Notes: a model not told the origin generated them from the letters alone. Numbered from the stretch's first letter, positions 1 to 4,848 are shown. The stretch is 6,613 nt of DNA from Rickettsiales bacterium (GCA_031276335.1 JAISNH010000007.1:1-6613); one strand, 5' to 3'. Made by a program: numbers and translations.

Positions 1-78
1 GTATATTAGACAAAACAATGGACAACTATGACAAAAAGTCCGAATAAATATTGAAGAAGCTCAGCCTTTTCCCCGTGT

Positions 79-209
79 CCCGCCGTTGTGTCGGCGGGGC
101 TCGGGGCGGGGCGATATTCCCGGTTCGTCCGGGAATCCACACCACGCCGTCATTCCGGCGAAAGCCGGAATCTTACGGGATGAAGTTTGGGGTCTACCTT
201 CTTCATCCC
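79..209. repeat. Hairpin cluster with a REP-like palindrome
   Basis: Four inverted repeats follow one another with no credible gene between them. They are CCCGCCG/CGGCGGG (79-85 with 92-98), ATTCCCGG/CCGGGAAT (116-123 with 129-136), ATTCCGGC/GCCGGAAT around a GAAA loop (152-159 with 164-171), and GGGATGAAG/CTTCATCCC (177-185 with 201-209). The third, preceded by CGTC, has the form of the widely dispersed intergenic palindromes of the type GTCATTCCGGCGAAAGCCGG. The group may be a REP or MITE remnant, may terminate an upstream gene outside the window, or both. Bases 1-78 and 210-267 hold nothing I can name. Confidence 0.6.
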
Positions 210-267
210 TCCCATTATACTAAAGTCCATGCCGGGCTGACCGAAAGCGGGCTGTCGTAAAATTTTA

Positions 268-296
268 TTGTCAATGCGTGTCCGCAGTTGTACAAT
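268..296 (+). promoter_or_regulatory. Sigma-70-type promoter of the lemA-htpX operon
   Basis: TTGTCA at 268-273 is separated by exactly 17 bases from TACAAT at 291-296. The predicted transcript start near 303 gives a leader of about 28 bases before the lemA ATG at 331. That leader contains the Shine-Dalgarno sequence AAGGAG (318-323), 7 bases from the start codon. Confidence 0.7.
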
Positions 297-330
297 CGTG
301 CTATAACGAACGCAACCAAGGAGAACGGAC

Positions 331-891
331 ATGGACGCATATACCTACACGCTTGCCGGCATCGCGGTCGTCGCGCTTTACGCGATAGCTCTGTACAATT
401 CGCTCGCGGCGAAAAAATCGCAGGTGGAGGAGGCGTGGTCTACCATCGACACGCAGCTGAAGCGGCGCTACGATCTGATACCCAACCTGGTCGAGACGGT
501 GAAGGGATACGCGAAGCACGAAAGCGCCACTCTTGAGGGCGTCGTCCGCGCGCGCCGCGCCGGGATGGAGGGGCTGAAGGCCAGGGATCCGGAAAAGCTG
601 TCCAGGACCGAGGGCGAGATTGCCCGCGGCCTGGGCTCGATTTTCGCGCTGGGCGAGGCATATCCCGCCCTGAAGGCGAACGAGGGCTTCGTCGAGCTTT
701 CGCGCGAGCTGTCCGACACCGAAACGAAGATACAGGCCGCGCGCCAGTTCTACAACACCTGCGTCCTGTCGCTGAACACCGCGGTCGTCACGTTTCCCGG
801 CAATCTTATGGCCGGGCTGATGAATTTCGCCAAGGCGGAATACTTCGAAATCGAGGAATCCGAGAAGGCGAATCCGAAGGTGCGGTTCTAG
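331..891 (+). CDS. lemA: LemA family membrane-anchored protein
   Basis: LemA-family protein of 186 residues, close to the usual family length. Residues about 7-25 form one hydrophobic N-terminal segment, and the rest is a predicted helical domain. Family hallmarks are visible in order: YNSL just after the membrane segment, QLKRRYDLIPNLVETVKGYAKHE, then EAYPALKANEGF, then the TETKIQAARQFYNTCV stretch, and a C-terminal FP.N region. The ATG at 331 is fixed by AAGGAG 7 bases upstream. The gene is first in a two-gene operon, with its TAG directly abutting the ATG of the HtpX-like protease gene; lemA and M48 protease genes are often paired in bacteria. The biochemical role of LemA is not well established, and an envelope or membrane-stress function is inferred from the partner. 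Family assignment is firm. Confidence 0.93.
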   Translation: MDAYTYTLAGIAVVALYAIALYNSLAAKKSQVEEAWSTIDTQLKRRYDLIPNLVETVKGYAKHESATLEGVVRARRAGMEGLKARDPEKLSRTEGEIARGLGSIFALGEAYPALKANEGFVELSRELSDTETKIQAARQFYNTCVLSLNTAVVTFPGNLMAGLMNFAKAEYFEIEESEKANPKVRF

Positions 892-1926
892 ATGCCGGCT
901 CCGATAAGCGCGCACGACCATATGCGGGACAACGACCGCCGCACGGTTTTCCTGCTGTTCATGTTTCCGGCCAGCTTCATCCTTTTGGCCTTCGCGCTGG
1001 CCTTCGCGGCGCTTTCGATGATGGATGACGGAAGCGCGGCCGAATTCGGGCTGGAGCTGCTGAAAAAATATGCGGGCGTAAATCCCGCTGGTTTCCCGGA
1101 TTTGTACGCGGCGGCGGGATACGCGCTTGCGGTCTCGATCCCGATAATCGCCGTCGCTCTCGGCTGGATAGCCATCTCGTACTTCTTCGGCGACAGGATG
1201 ATGCTGGATTTCGCCGGCGCCAGGAGGGCGCTTGAAAGCCGTCCGGAAATAAGGCCGGTGCTCCGGACGGTGGAAAACGTCGCGCTTGCCGCCGGCCTTC
1301 CGACGCCCGCGGTATATATAGTCGACGACGAAAGCCTGAACGCGTTCGCAACCGGAAGAAGCCCGGCCTCGGCCAGCATAGCGCTCACCTCCGGCATATT
1401 GAAGAAGCTGGACCCGGTCGAGCTGGAGGGGGTGATAGCGCATGAAATGGCGCATATAAAGAACCGCGACATGCGGCTGAACATGCTGATTATCACCGGA
1501 TTCGGGGTGCTCGCCTTCATGGCCGACATAGCGATGAGGATGATAAGGTCGATGGGAAACGGCGCGGCTCGGCGCAGCTCCGGGAAAAGCAGCCAGGCGG
1601 CTGGCGGGGTGATCCTGGTTCTGTTCGCCGTTTGGCTCGCGCTCGTCATATTCAACTTCTTCGTGGCCCCGGTGATAAGCATGGCTGTGTCGCGCACCAG
1701 GGAGTATGCGGCGGATGCCTCGGCCGCGCTTTTGACCCGCAATCCGAAGGCGCTGGCCTCCGCGCTCGGGAAGATAGGGGGCGATTCGGCGGTCGAGGCG
1801 CTGGCCGGGAAGAAATCGTTCGGGCTTGCCTGCATCGCCTGGCCCCACGCGGGCATTGCGCCGGGCTCCCTCATGGCGAGCCACCCTCCGATAGAGGCCC
1901 GCATAGAGCGGTTGCTGCGCATGTGA
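892..1926 (+). CDS. htpX: HtpX-like M48 family zinc metalloprotease
   Basis: Membrane-embedded zinc protease of the M48/HtpX group, which degrades damaged or misfolded membrane proteins at the inner membrane. The zinc motif HEMAH is at residues 184-188, preceded by LNAFATGRSP and LDPVELEGVIA as in HtpX, and followed by KNRD. The probable third zinc ligand is E271 in SRTREYAADA, and the C-terminal SHPPIEARIERL motif is present. Hydrophobic segments lie near residues 18-43, 75-98, 161-180 and 222-246. At 344 residues it is longer than typical HtpX (about 290), mostly through the N-terminal part and the loop between the first two membrane segments. The start directly abuts the lemA stop, with a weak AAGG 11 bases upstream, so translational coupling is likely; Met11 at 922 is an alternative start. 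HtpX versus a related M48B protease is not fully settled. Confidence 0.9.
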   Translation: MPAPISAHDHMRDNDRRTVFLLFMFPASFILLAFALAFAALSMMDDGSAAEFGLELLKKYAGVNPAGFPDLYAAAGYALAVSIPIIAVALGWIAISYFFGDRMMLDFAGARRALESRPEIRPVLRTVENVALAAGLPTPAVYIVDDESLNAFATGRSPASASIALTSGILKKLDPVELEGVIAHEMAHIKNRDMRLNMLIITGFGVLAFMADIAMRMIRSMGNGAARRSSGKSSQAAGGVILVLFAVWLALVIFNFFVAPVISMAVSRTREYAADASAALLTRNPKALASALGKIGGDSAVEALAGKKSFGLACIAWPHAGIAPGSLMASHPPIEARIERLLRM

Positions 1927-1944
1927 TTTTCGATTCTTTTTAGA

Positions 1945-1973
1945 TTGCTTTTTAGGAAGAAAAGTTCTATGAT
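1945..1973 (+). promoter_or_regulatory. Sigma-70-type promoter of the lipoprotein gene
   Basis: TTGCTT at 1945-1950 is followed after 17 bases by TATGAT at 1968-1973. The predicted start near 1980 leaves a leader of about 50 bases, AT-rich, ending in AGGGG (2019-2023), 7 bases before the ATG at 2031. It lies in the 104-base gap after htpX, so the lipoprotein is probably transcribed on its own. No terminator is visible after htpX, so some read-through is possible. Confidence 0.6.
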
Positions 1974-2030
1974 TCACTCATCTGTGGATTTTGCAGGTGG
2001 TTATAACTTAAATAACTTAGGGGTTATCAA

Positions 2031-3182
2031 ATGAATATGAAAAAACTTACGGCATTACTTGTAATAGCACTTGTTTCGGCATGCTCTTCGGGCAACGACG
2101 CGCTATTCGGCGGAGATTCGGGCGCCGGGGCGAAAAGTTCGTCCTCCGGATTCGACGGCACCTTCATGAAGAACAAGATCGCCAACTTCCGCTCCGAGCA
2201 GGAGCAGGTCAAGAAGGTCGTCGAGGGGCGGAAGACCGCGCTCACCTCGATGCGCGCCGAAACTAACGCGGCCGTTTCCGACTACCGCACCGCCGTGGCG
2301 CAGATAAATTCGAAGCTGCAGCTGGGCACCACGCCCGGCAACCCGGACCTGATGGACGAGTGGAAGGATGCGCGCGCGAAGCTCGAGAAGGTCAGCAACA
2401 TCGCCTTCGACATAAAGCGCCTGACTGCCGACGTCGAGAGCGACCAGAGCATGGTGGAGTACATGGTGGGCTCGATACAGGCCGCCTACAAGATCAGGGG
2501 CGCGACCGAAGACGACCACAAGCAGCTCCGCGCGCTTGAGGAGGAAGCCCGTCAGACCGGCTCCAACATATCGGTGTTCGCCCGCCAGGTCAGCCAGGAA
2601 TCCGACCGCCAGCAGGCCTATGTCGACGGCGAGAAATACAACCTCAACGACGTCGCCCTCAACATAAAGAACGGCAAGCTGTACGGAGCCGGCGGCTCGC
2701 AGGACTTCTTCTCCGACGGTGGCTCTATGTTCTCCTCGGACGATTCCTACAACGCGTTCATTTCGGAAAGCCGCGGCGAATACGGCCGGCCGGCCAAAAG
2801 GACGCCGGTGCAGGCTCCGGCGAGGCGCTCGTTCCCGAACGATGTGATTGCCGCGCCTTCGGCTCCTGTCGGCAGGATGCCCTTCGCGGCCTTGTCCAGC
2901 GCGCGCCCTCTGGCCGTGATAAAGTTCGACAAGGCGGATGTGGATTACGAGGAGGCCCTGTACCAGTCCATGAGCCGCGCGCTCGAGCGCAACCCGTCCG
3001 CGACCTTCGAGGTTTCCGGCGTCATGCCGTTCGGCACGCCGACGGCGGAAAAGACCCTGGTCCCGAATGTCAAGAAGGTGATGGGCTCGCTTACCGGCAT
3101 GGGACTGCCCGCCTCGCGCGTCGCCATGACCCTGCAGATGGGCGACGTGAAGTCCGAAGAGGTGCGGATCTACGAGAAATAA
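2031..3182 (+). CDS. Outer-membrane-type lipoprotein, coiled-coil middle and alpha/beta C-terminal domain
   Basis: Lipoprotein of 383 residues that I cannot name. The signal peptide MNMKKLTALLVIALVSAC ends in a VSAC lipobox, with Cys18 as the predicted lipidated residue; Ser at +2 favours the outer membrane over inner-membrane retention. A Gly/Ser-rich tether (about 19-42) leads into a long charged helical region (about 43-215) rich in Glu, Lys, Gln and Ala, probably coiled coil. A low-complexity Pro/Ser/Gly linker follows (about 217-290). The final 90 residues, beginning PLAVIKFDKADVDYEEAL and ending EEVRIYEK, have the alternating strand/helix pattern of OmpA-like envelope domains, but canonical OmpA peptidoglycan-binding residues are not evident. 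A structural or envelope-tethering role is inferred. The start at 2031 is preferred over Met3 because AGGGG sits 7 bases upstream. A degenerate copy of its 3' end lies at 3742-3825. Confidence 0.85.
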   Translation: MNMKKLTALLVIALVSACSSGNDALFGGDSGAGAKSSSSGFDGTFMKNKIANFRSEQEQVKKVVEGRKTALTSMRAETNAAVSDYRTAVAQINSKLQLGTTPGNPDLMDEWKDARAKLEKVSNIAFDIKRLTADVESDQSMVEYMVGSIQAAYKIRGATEDDHKQLRALEEEARQTGSNISVFARQVSQESDRQQAYVDGEKYNLNDVALNIKNGKLYGAGGSQDFFSDGGSMFSSDDSYNAFISESRGEYGRPAKRTPVQAPARRSFPNDVIAAPSAPVGRMPFAALSSARPLAVIKFDKADVDYEEALYQSMSRALERNPSATFEVSGVMPFGTPTAEKTLVPNVKKVMGSLTGMGLPASRVAMTLQMGDVKSEEVRIYEK

Positions 3183-3197
3183 TCTGTAGCGGATTCG

Positions 3198-3229
3198 AAA
3201 AAATCCCGGAGCTTATCCGGGATTTTTTT
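3198..3229. terminator. Bidirectional intrinsic terminator between the lipoprotein gene and cysteine-rich gene 1
   Basis: ATCCCGGA (3203-3210) and TCCGGGAT (3216-3223) form an 8-bp stem around a 5-base loop. A runs on the left and T runs on the right make the hairpin work on both strands. It starts 16 bases after the lipoprotein stop and ends 16 bases before the stop of the convergent minus-strand gene. Confidence 0.9.
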
Positions 3230-3244
3230 CAAGCCTGGGATTCG

Positions 3245-3466
3245 TTATTTTTCGCATTCGGGATATTTCCTCGCGCACATCTTTCCCGAGCATCCTTTCT
3301 CGGCGAAGCAGGCATTCACCTCTTCGCACGCCCTTATGCACTCTCTGTAGATTTTGCCTTCCCTGGTCTGCTCGCACACGGCGGTGCATCCCAGTACGCC
3401 GGCTTGCGCTCCGCCGGCGGTTGCTATTCCTGCCGCAAGCGCTATTGCGATTATAGTTTTCTTCAT
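3245..3466 (-). CDS. Secreted cysteine-rich protein, twin CX3C, copy 1
   Basis: Small protein of 73 residues with a clear Sec signal peptide (MKKTIIAIALAAGIATAGGAQA, predicted cut after residue 22) and a mature part of about 51 residues with eight cysteines: 27, 31, 43, 47, 53, 59, 64 and 71. The core is CX3C-X11-CX3C, followed by EEVNAC, a CX5C step and two further cysteines. The even number suggests a disulfide-stabilised helical hairpin in the periplasm or outside the cell; metal binding is an alternative. The same pattern occurs in the genes at 3870-4103 and, shortened, at 4438-4611. The start is supported by AAGGAAG just upstream. Transcription is convergent with the lipoprotein gene, from its own promoter and through the structured leader at 3503-3618. 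No named family is recognised and the function is unknown. Confidence 0.85.
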   Translation of the reverse strand: MKKTIIAIALAAGIATAGGAQAGVLGCTAVCEQTREGKIYRECIRACEEVNACFAEKGCSGKMCARKYPECEK

Positions 3467-3502
3467 TTTTCTTCCTTATTTAATTTGCTATGACGGATAG
3501 CT

Positions 3503-3618
3503 GGTTGGAGCTCATTACTATCACGGATAGCGCCGGGTATTCGATATATTCCCCAACACTCCAACCCTAAGTTGGAGGGTTTACGCCCGGATGGGCAACC
3601 GTAGAGGTAATGAGCCTC
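3503..3618 (-). ncRNA. Structured leader RNA, copy 1 (candidate cis-regulatory element)
   Basis: This lies in the 5' untranslated region of cysteine-rich gene 1, ending 37 bases before its ATG. Helices in plus-strand coordinates are: P1, 3510-3518 with 3607-3615 (9 bp, perfect); P2, 3585-3588 with 3593-3596; P3, 3559-3565 with 3571-3577; P4, 3532-3537 with 3552-3557 (two G-U pairs, valid only in minus-strand RNA); P5, CUAUC-CGU-GAUAG at 3518-3530. P2 to P5 are all enclosed by P1. The segment GGTTGGAG at 3503-3510 is the alternative partner of the P3 strand at 3559-3566. The P4 loop contains GAAUA and AAUA, shared by all three copies. A further hairpin (3620-3638) sits at the predicted 5' end of the transcript. 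I do not recognise a known riboswitch class. Confidence 0.72.
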
Positions 3619-3645
3619 ACGACGGGAGTCACCCGTCGCAAGTGT

Positions 3646-3674
3646 ATTATATTTGATGTTCCGGCTAATTGAAA
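3646..3674 (-). promoter_or_regulatory. Promoter of cysteine-rich gene 1
   Basis: On the minus strand a perfect TATAAT (plus-strand 3646-3651) lies 17 bases from TTTCAA (3669-3674), a weak -35. The predicted start near 3639 falls at the edge of the CGACGGG/CCCGTCG hairpin (3620-3638), and the leader's P1 helix begins about 20 bases further on. The distance from the -10 to the leader element (26-28 bases) is nearly constant in all three copies. Confidence 0.6.
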
Positions 3675-3690
3675 GAAAAATTTGGCCTGC

Positions 3691-3704
3691 CATGGATATC
3701 CATG
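3691..3704. repeat. Perfect 14-base palindrome upstream of gene 1's promoter
   Basis: CATGGATATCCATG is a perfect dyad with no loop. It lies 17 bases upstream of the -35 of cysteine-rich gene 1, at about -52 to -65 from the predicted start. The form and place suit a dimeric transcription-factor site, but no copy is seen at the other two promoters, so it may be chance. Confidence 0.3.
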
Positions 3705-3741
3705 CGGCGATAACCGGCGCATGGCCGTTGATGAGGAATTC

Positions 3742-3825
3742 GGGCTCGGGATGGCGGAACCCGCGGCGCTCACGATGCAGATGGACGACGTGAAGTCCGA
3801 AGAGGCGCGGATATACGAAAGGTAG
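3742..3825 (+). pseudogene. Duplicated 3' fragment of the lipoprotein gene
   Basis: Reading to the TAG at 3823-3825 gives GLGMAEPAALTMQMDDVKSEEARIYER, matching the end of the lipoprotein at 2031-3182 (SLTGMGLPASRVAMTLQMGDVKSEEVRIYEK). In the last 16 codons, 41 of 48 bases agree and 12 of 15 residues are identical. Similarity fades upstream of about 3742. The frame can be extended to an ATG at 3721 (34 residues), but there is no Shine-Dalgarno sequence, signal peptide or promoter, so I treat it as a remnant. Like the parent gene it is followed by a bidirectional terminator and then a convergent cysteine-rich gene, so fragment, terminator and small gene appear to have been duplicated as one block. 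Confidence 0.8.
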
Positions 3826-3842
3826 ATGCGCCGATGGGAATG

Positions 3843-3870
3843 AAAAAGCCGGGTTTCGACCCGGTTTTTT
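3843..3870. terminator. Bidirectional intrinsic terminator after the lipoprotein fragment and cysteine-rich gene 2
   Basis: CCGGGT (3849-3854) and ACCCGG (3859-3864) pair around a TTCG loop. A run of A lies on the left and a run of T on the right, so it can act on both strands. It occupies the same relative place as the terminator at 3198-3229, and its T run overlaps the first base of the small gene's stop codon on the other strand. Confidence 0.88.
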
Positions 3871-4103
3871 CATTGCGTGCATTCGCGCATGCAGTCCTTG
3901 GTTTTGCAGAACTTGCTTCTCGAGCATTCGTTCGCCTCCTCGCACGCCGCCTTGCAGGCGTTTGCCAGTTTCGGATGGCTCTGTGCCGATTCGCATGCAG
4001 CGTTGCAGTCCAGACTGATGGCCTCTCTTGCTTTTTGTGCCTGGGTGGACGCGGGAGCCGCCGTTAAAAGCGCGATTGCCGCAATCAGGGTGTGTGTTTT
4101 CAT
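3870..4103 (-). CDS. Secreted cysteine-rich protein, twin CX3C, copy 2
   Basis: Protein of 77 residues, starting at the ATG at 4101-4103. The signal peptide is MKTHTLIAAIALLTAAPASTQA, with a predicted cut after residue 22. This start is chosen over an in-frame upstream ATG at 4175 because it begins a canonical signal peptide and follows an AAAGGGAAG ribosome-binding site; the upstream stretch lies inside the structured leader. The mature part has eight cysteines at 33, 37, 50, 54, 60, 66, 71 and 75: CX3C-X12-CX3C, then EEANEC, CX5C, CX4C and CX3C. Alignment with copy 1 is clear around CxxACEExNxC despite little other identity, so these are diverged paralogues. Location is periplasmic or extracellular. 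Function is unknown; disulfide-stabilised helical hairpin or metal binding are possibilities. Confidence 0.85.
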   Translation of the reverse strand: MKTHTLIAAIALLTAAPASTQAQKAREAISLDCNAACESAQSHPKLANACKAACEEANECSRSKFCKTKDCMRECTQ

Positions 4104-4144
4104 TTTGCTTCCCTTTCTTTTGGTTGAAATATGACGTGGAAAAC

Positions 4145-4254
4145 GGCTGGAAGTTCGAACTACATTGAATAGCACTGCGTATTTGGTATTCCGCAGTCCT
4201 CCAGCCTAAGCTGGAGGTGCTGCCTTTCGGCGTCAATGAGGGTTCGAAGCCTCC
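4145..4254 (-). ncRNA. Structured leader RNA, copy 2 (candidate cis-regulatory element)
   Basis: This is the leader of cysteine-rich gene 2, ending 41 bases before its ATG. Helices in plus-strand coordinates are: P1, 4154-4160 with 4242-4248; P2, 4222-4224 with 4229-4231 (GCC/GGC, GAAA loop in the RNA); P3, 4198-4205 with 4210-4217 (8 bp, perfect, 4-base loop); P4, 4174-4179 with 4192-4197 (6 bp, perfect, 12-base loop); and a short P5 built on CUAU/GUAG near 4160-4172. GGCTGGAAG at 4145-4153 is the alternative partner of the P3 strand at 4198-4206 (nine pairs, one G-U in the RNA). Its CUUCC part could also pair with GGAAG of the ribosome-binding site. Confidence 0.75.
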
Positions 4255-4279
4255 GCGGATGTTTTCCCCGCTGTTTTCC

Positions 4280-4308
4280 AGTATATGAAAATATCCGCGC
4301 GATTGCAA
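4280..4308 (-). promoter_or_regulatory. Promoter of cysteine-rich gene 2
   Basis: On the minus strand TTGCAA (plus 4303-4308) and TATACT (plus 4280-4285) are separated by exactly 17 bases. The predicted start near 4273 places the leader's P1 helix about 20 bases into the transcript. This is the best-formed of the three small-gene promoters. Confidence 0.68.
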
Positions 4309-4437
4309 AGTTCTTTTCGGCGGCTTCAAAAGCAATGGCCGAACGCCTTGCGTTTCCGCATGGCTGGCATATTCCCGTCAATTCCGCCCGCCGGGTTTGC
4401 GAAAAGACGTGCCGTAATCTGCTTGGAGGGGTTTTCG
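4309..4437. other. Intergenic stretch with no recognised feature
   Basis: This 129-base stretch between the promoter of gene 2 and the stop of gene 3 shows no supported coding frame and no convincing terminator for gene 3. It is where a third copy of the lipoprotein fragment and terminator would be expected by analogy; I find only short matches there (GACGTG near 4405, TAATCTG near 4414), which is no better than chance. Confidence 0.5.
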
Positions 4438-4611
4438 TTACCGGGAGTTGCATCTTTTATAGCAGGGCTCCAATATTTCGGGATTGTCCCTGCTGTCGGC
4501 CTCGCATCTTTTGATGCATGTATAGAGGGAATGGCCGGTTTGGATTCCGGCGCCGGCGGCGCCCTCTGCAGCGGCAAGGAATGCCAGTATGAATAGATTC
4601 GTGGTTTTCAT
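4438..4611 (-). CDS. Short secreted cysteine-rich protein, twin CX3C only, copy 3
   Basis: Protein of 57 residues with the signal peptide MKTTNLFILAFLAAAEGAAGA and a mature part of about 36 residues. Four cysteines lie at 32, 36, 50 and 54, giving CX3C-X13-CX3C, and it ends three residues later. It therefore keeps the core shared with copies 1 and 2 but lacks their four-cysteine tail, and no frameshifted tail is visible downstream. The start is at 4611, the second of two tandem ATGs; the first (4614) is only 3 bases from AGGGAG, whereas the second is 6. Promoter, leader element and spacing match the other copies, so it is a true family member, either a minimal form or a truncated one. Function is unknown. 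Confidence 0.72.
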   Translation of the reverse strand: MKTTNLFILAFLAAAEGAAGAGIQTGHSLYTCIKRCEADSRDNPEILEPCYKRCNSR

Positions 4612-4633
4612 CATCTTCTCCCTTTTGTTATCT

Positions 4634-4660
4634 AAAAAACCAGCGTCGGAAAACGGCTGG
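4634..4660 (-). terminator. Terminator-like hairpin in the leader of cysteine-rich gene 3
   Basis: In minus-strand RNA, CCAGC (plus 4656-4660) pairs with GCUGG (plus 4640-4644) and is followed directly by six U (plus 4634-4639). The first strand belongs to the segment that can instead pair with the P3 strand at 4712-4720. This is the arrangement expected of an attenuator upstream of the gene at 4438-4611. The stem is only 5 bp with an 11-base loop, so terminator strength is uncertain, and copies 1 and 2 have no equivalent U tract. Confidence 0.45.
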
Positions 4661-4762
4661 AAGCTCAAACTACATAACACATATAGCGTCGCGTATTGGT
4701 TATTCCGCAACCCTCCAGCCGGCGCTGGAGTGCCATTCGGTGTTACGAGGATTTGAGGCCTC
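4655..4762 (-). ncRNA. Structured leader RNA, copy 3 (candidate cis-regulatory element)
   Basis: This is the leader of cysteine-rich gene 3, ending 43 bases before its ATG. Helices in plus-strand coordinates are: P1, 4664-4669 with 4752-4757; P2, 4732-4734 with 4739-4741; P3, 4713-4719 with 4724-4730 (7 bp, perfect); P4, 4688-4693 with 4706-4711; P5, 4670-4675 with 4681-4686. P4 and P5 each contain a pair that is G-U in minus-strand RNA but C-A in plus-strand RNA, so the functional molecule is the minus transcript. The alternative partner of P3 is GGCTGGAAG at 4655-4663 with 4712-4720. Confidence 0.75.
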
Positions 4763-4787
4763 TAGGCATTTTTCTCTGCCAAAATCC

Positions 4788-4816
4788 ATTATATATTCCC
4801 CGTCTGTTAAAATCCA
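4788..4816 (-). promoter_or_regulatory. Promoter of cysteine-rich gene 3
   Basis: A perfect minus-strand TATAAT (plus 4788-4793) sits at the same distance from the leader element as in copies 1 and 2. The -35 at 17 bases is poor (TGGATT, plus 4811-4816). The surrounding bases contain a near repeat (AAAATCCATTATA at 4781-4793, AAAATCCACTTATA at 4810-4823). It is divergent from, and close to, the tilS promoter. Confidence 0.5.
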
Positions 4817-4848
4817 CTTATAAATGTGTCGCCCCTTGAATTAAAGCG

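Noticed and set aside
51..260. A 69-codon frame opening with TTG
   Set aside because: Its translation includes SFRRKPES, the typical reading of the REP-like palindrome, and it crosses four hairpins without a ribosome-binding site. It is repeat sequence, not a gene.
301..1977. A 558-codon open frame on the minus strand opposite lemA and htpX, and another of 344 codons at 888-1922
   Set aside because: Both mirror GC-rich coding sequence of well-identified plus-strand genes. Their translations are Arg/Ala/His- or Ser/Ala-rich without family motifs, and no promoter or ribosome-binding site supports them.
3463..4335. A 290-codon minus-strand frame spanning leaders 1 and 2
   Set aside because: It runs out of frame through cysteine-rich gene 2, the terminator and both leader elements. 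The real small genes have signal peptides and ribosome-binding sites in other frames.
4309..4437. A third lipoprotein-gene remnant next to cysteine-rich gene 3
   Set aside because: Only 6-7 base matches (GACGTG, TAATCTG) are present, which is expected by chance.
3503..4762. Integron cassette array with attC sites
   Set aside because: Small same-direction genes separated by palindromic elements suggest cassettes, but the attC boxes (RYYYAAC and GTTRRRY) are not present at the ends, each gene has its own promoter, and the elements lie in the 5' leaders, not after the genes. No integrase is visible.
3503..4762. Known riboswitches (cobalamin, TPP, SAM, glycine, fluoride, c-di-GMP, glutamine), T-box, tRNA, or small self-cleaving ribozymes
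   Set aside because: I looked for their signature conserved sequences and saw none. This is from memory; an Rfam scan would be decisive.
3245..4762. Toxin-antitoxin or CRISPR-like array
   Set aside because: The small proteins are secreted and cysteine-rich with no partner gene. The repeats are three diverged structured leaders, not short identical repeats with unique spacers.
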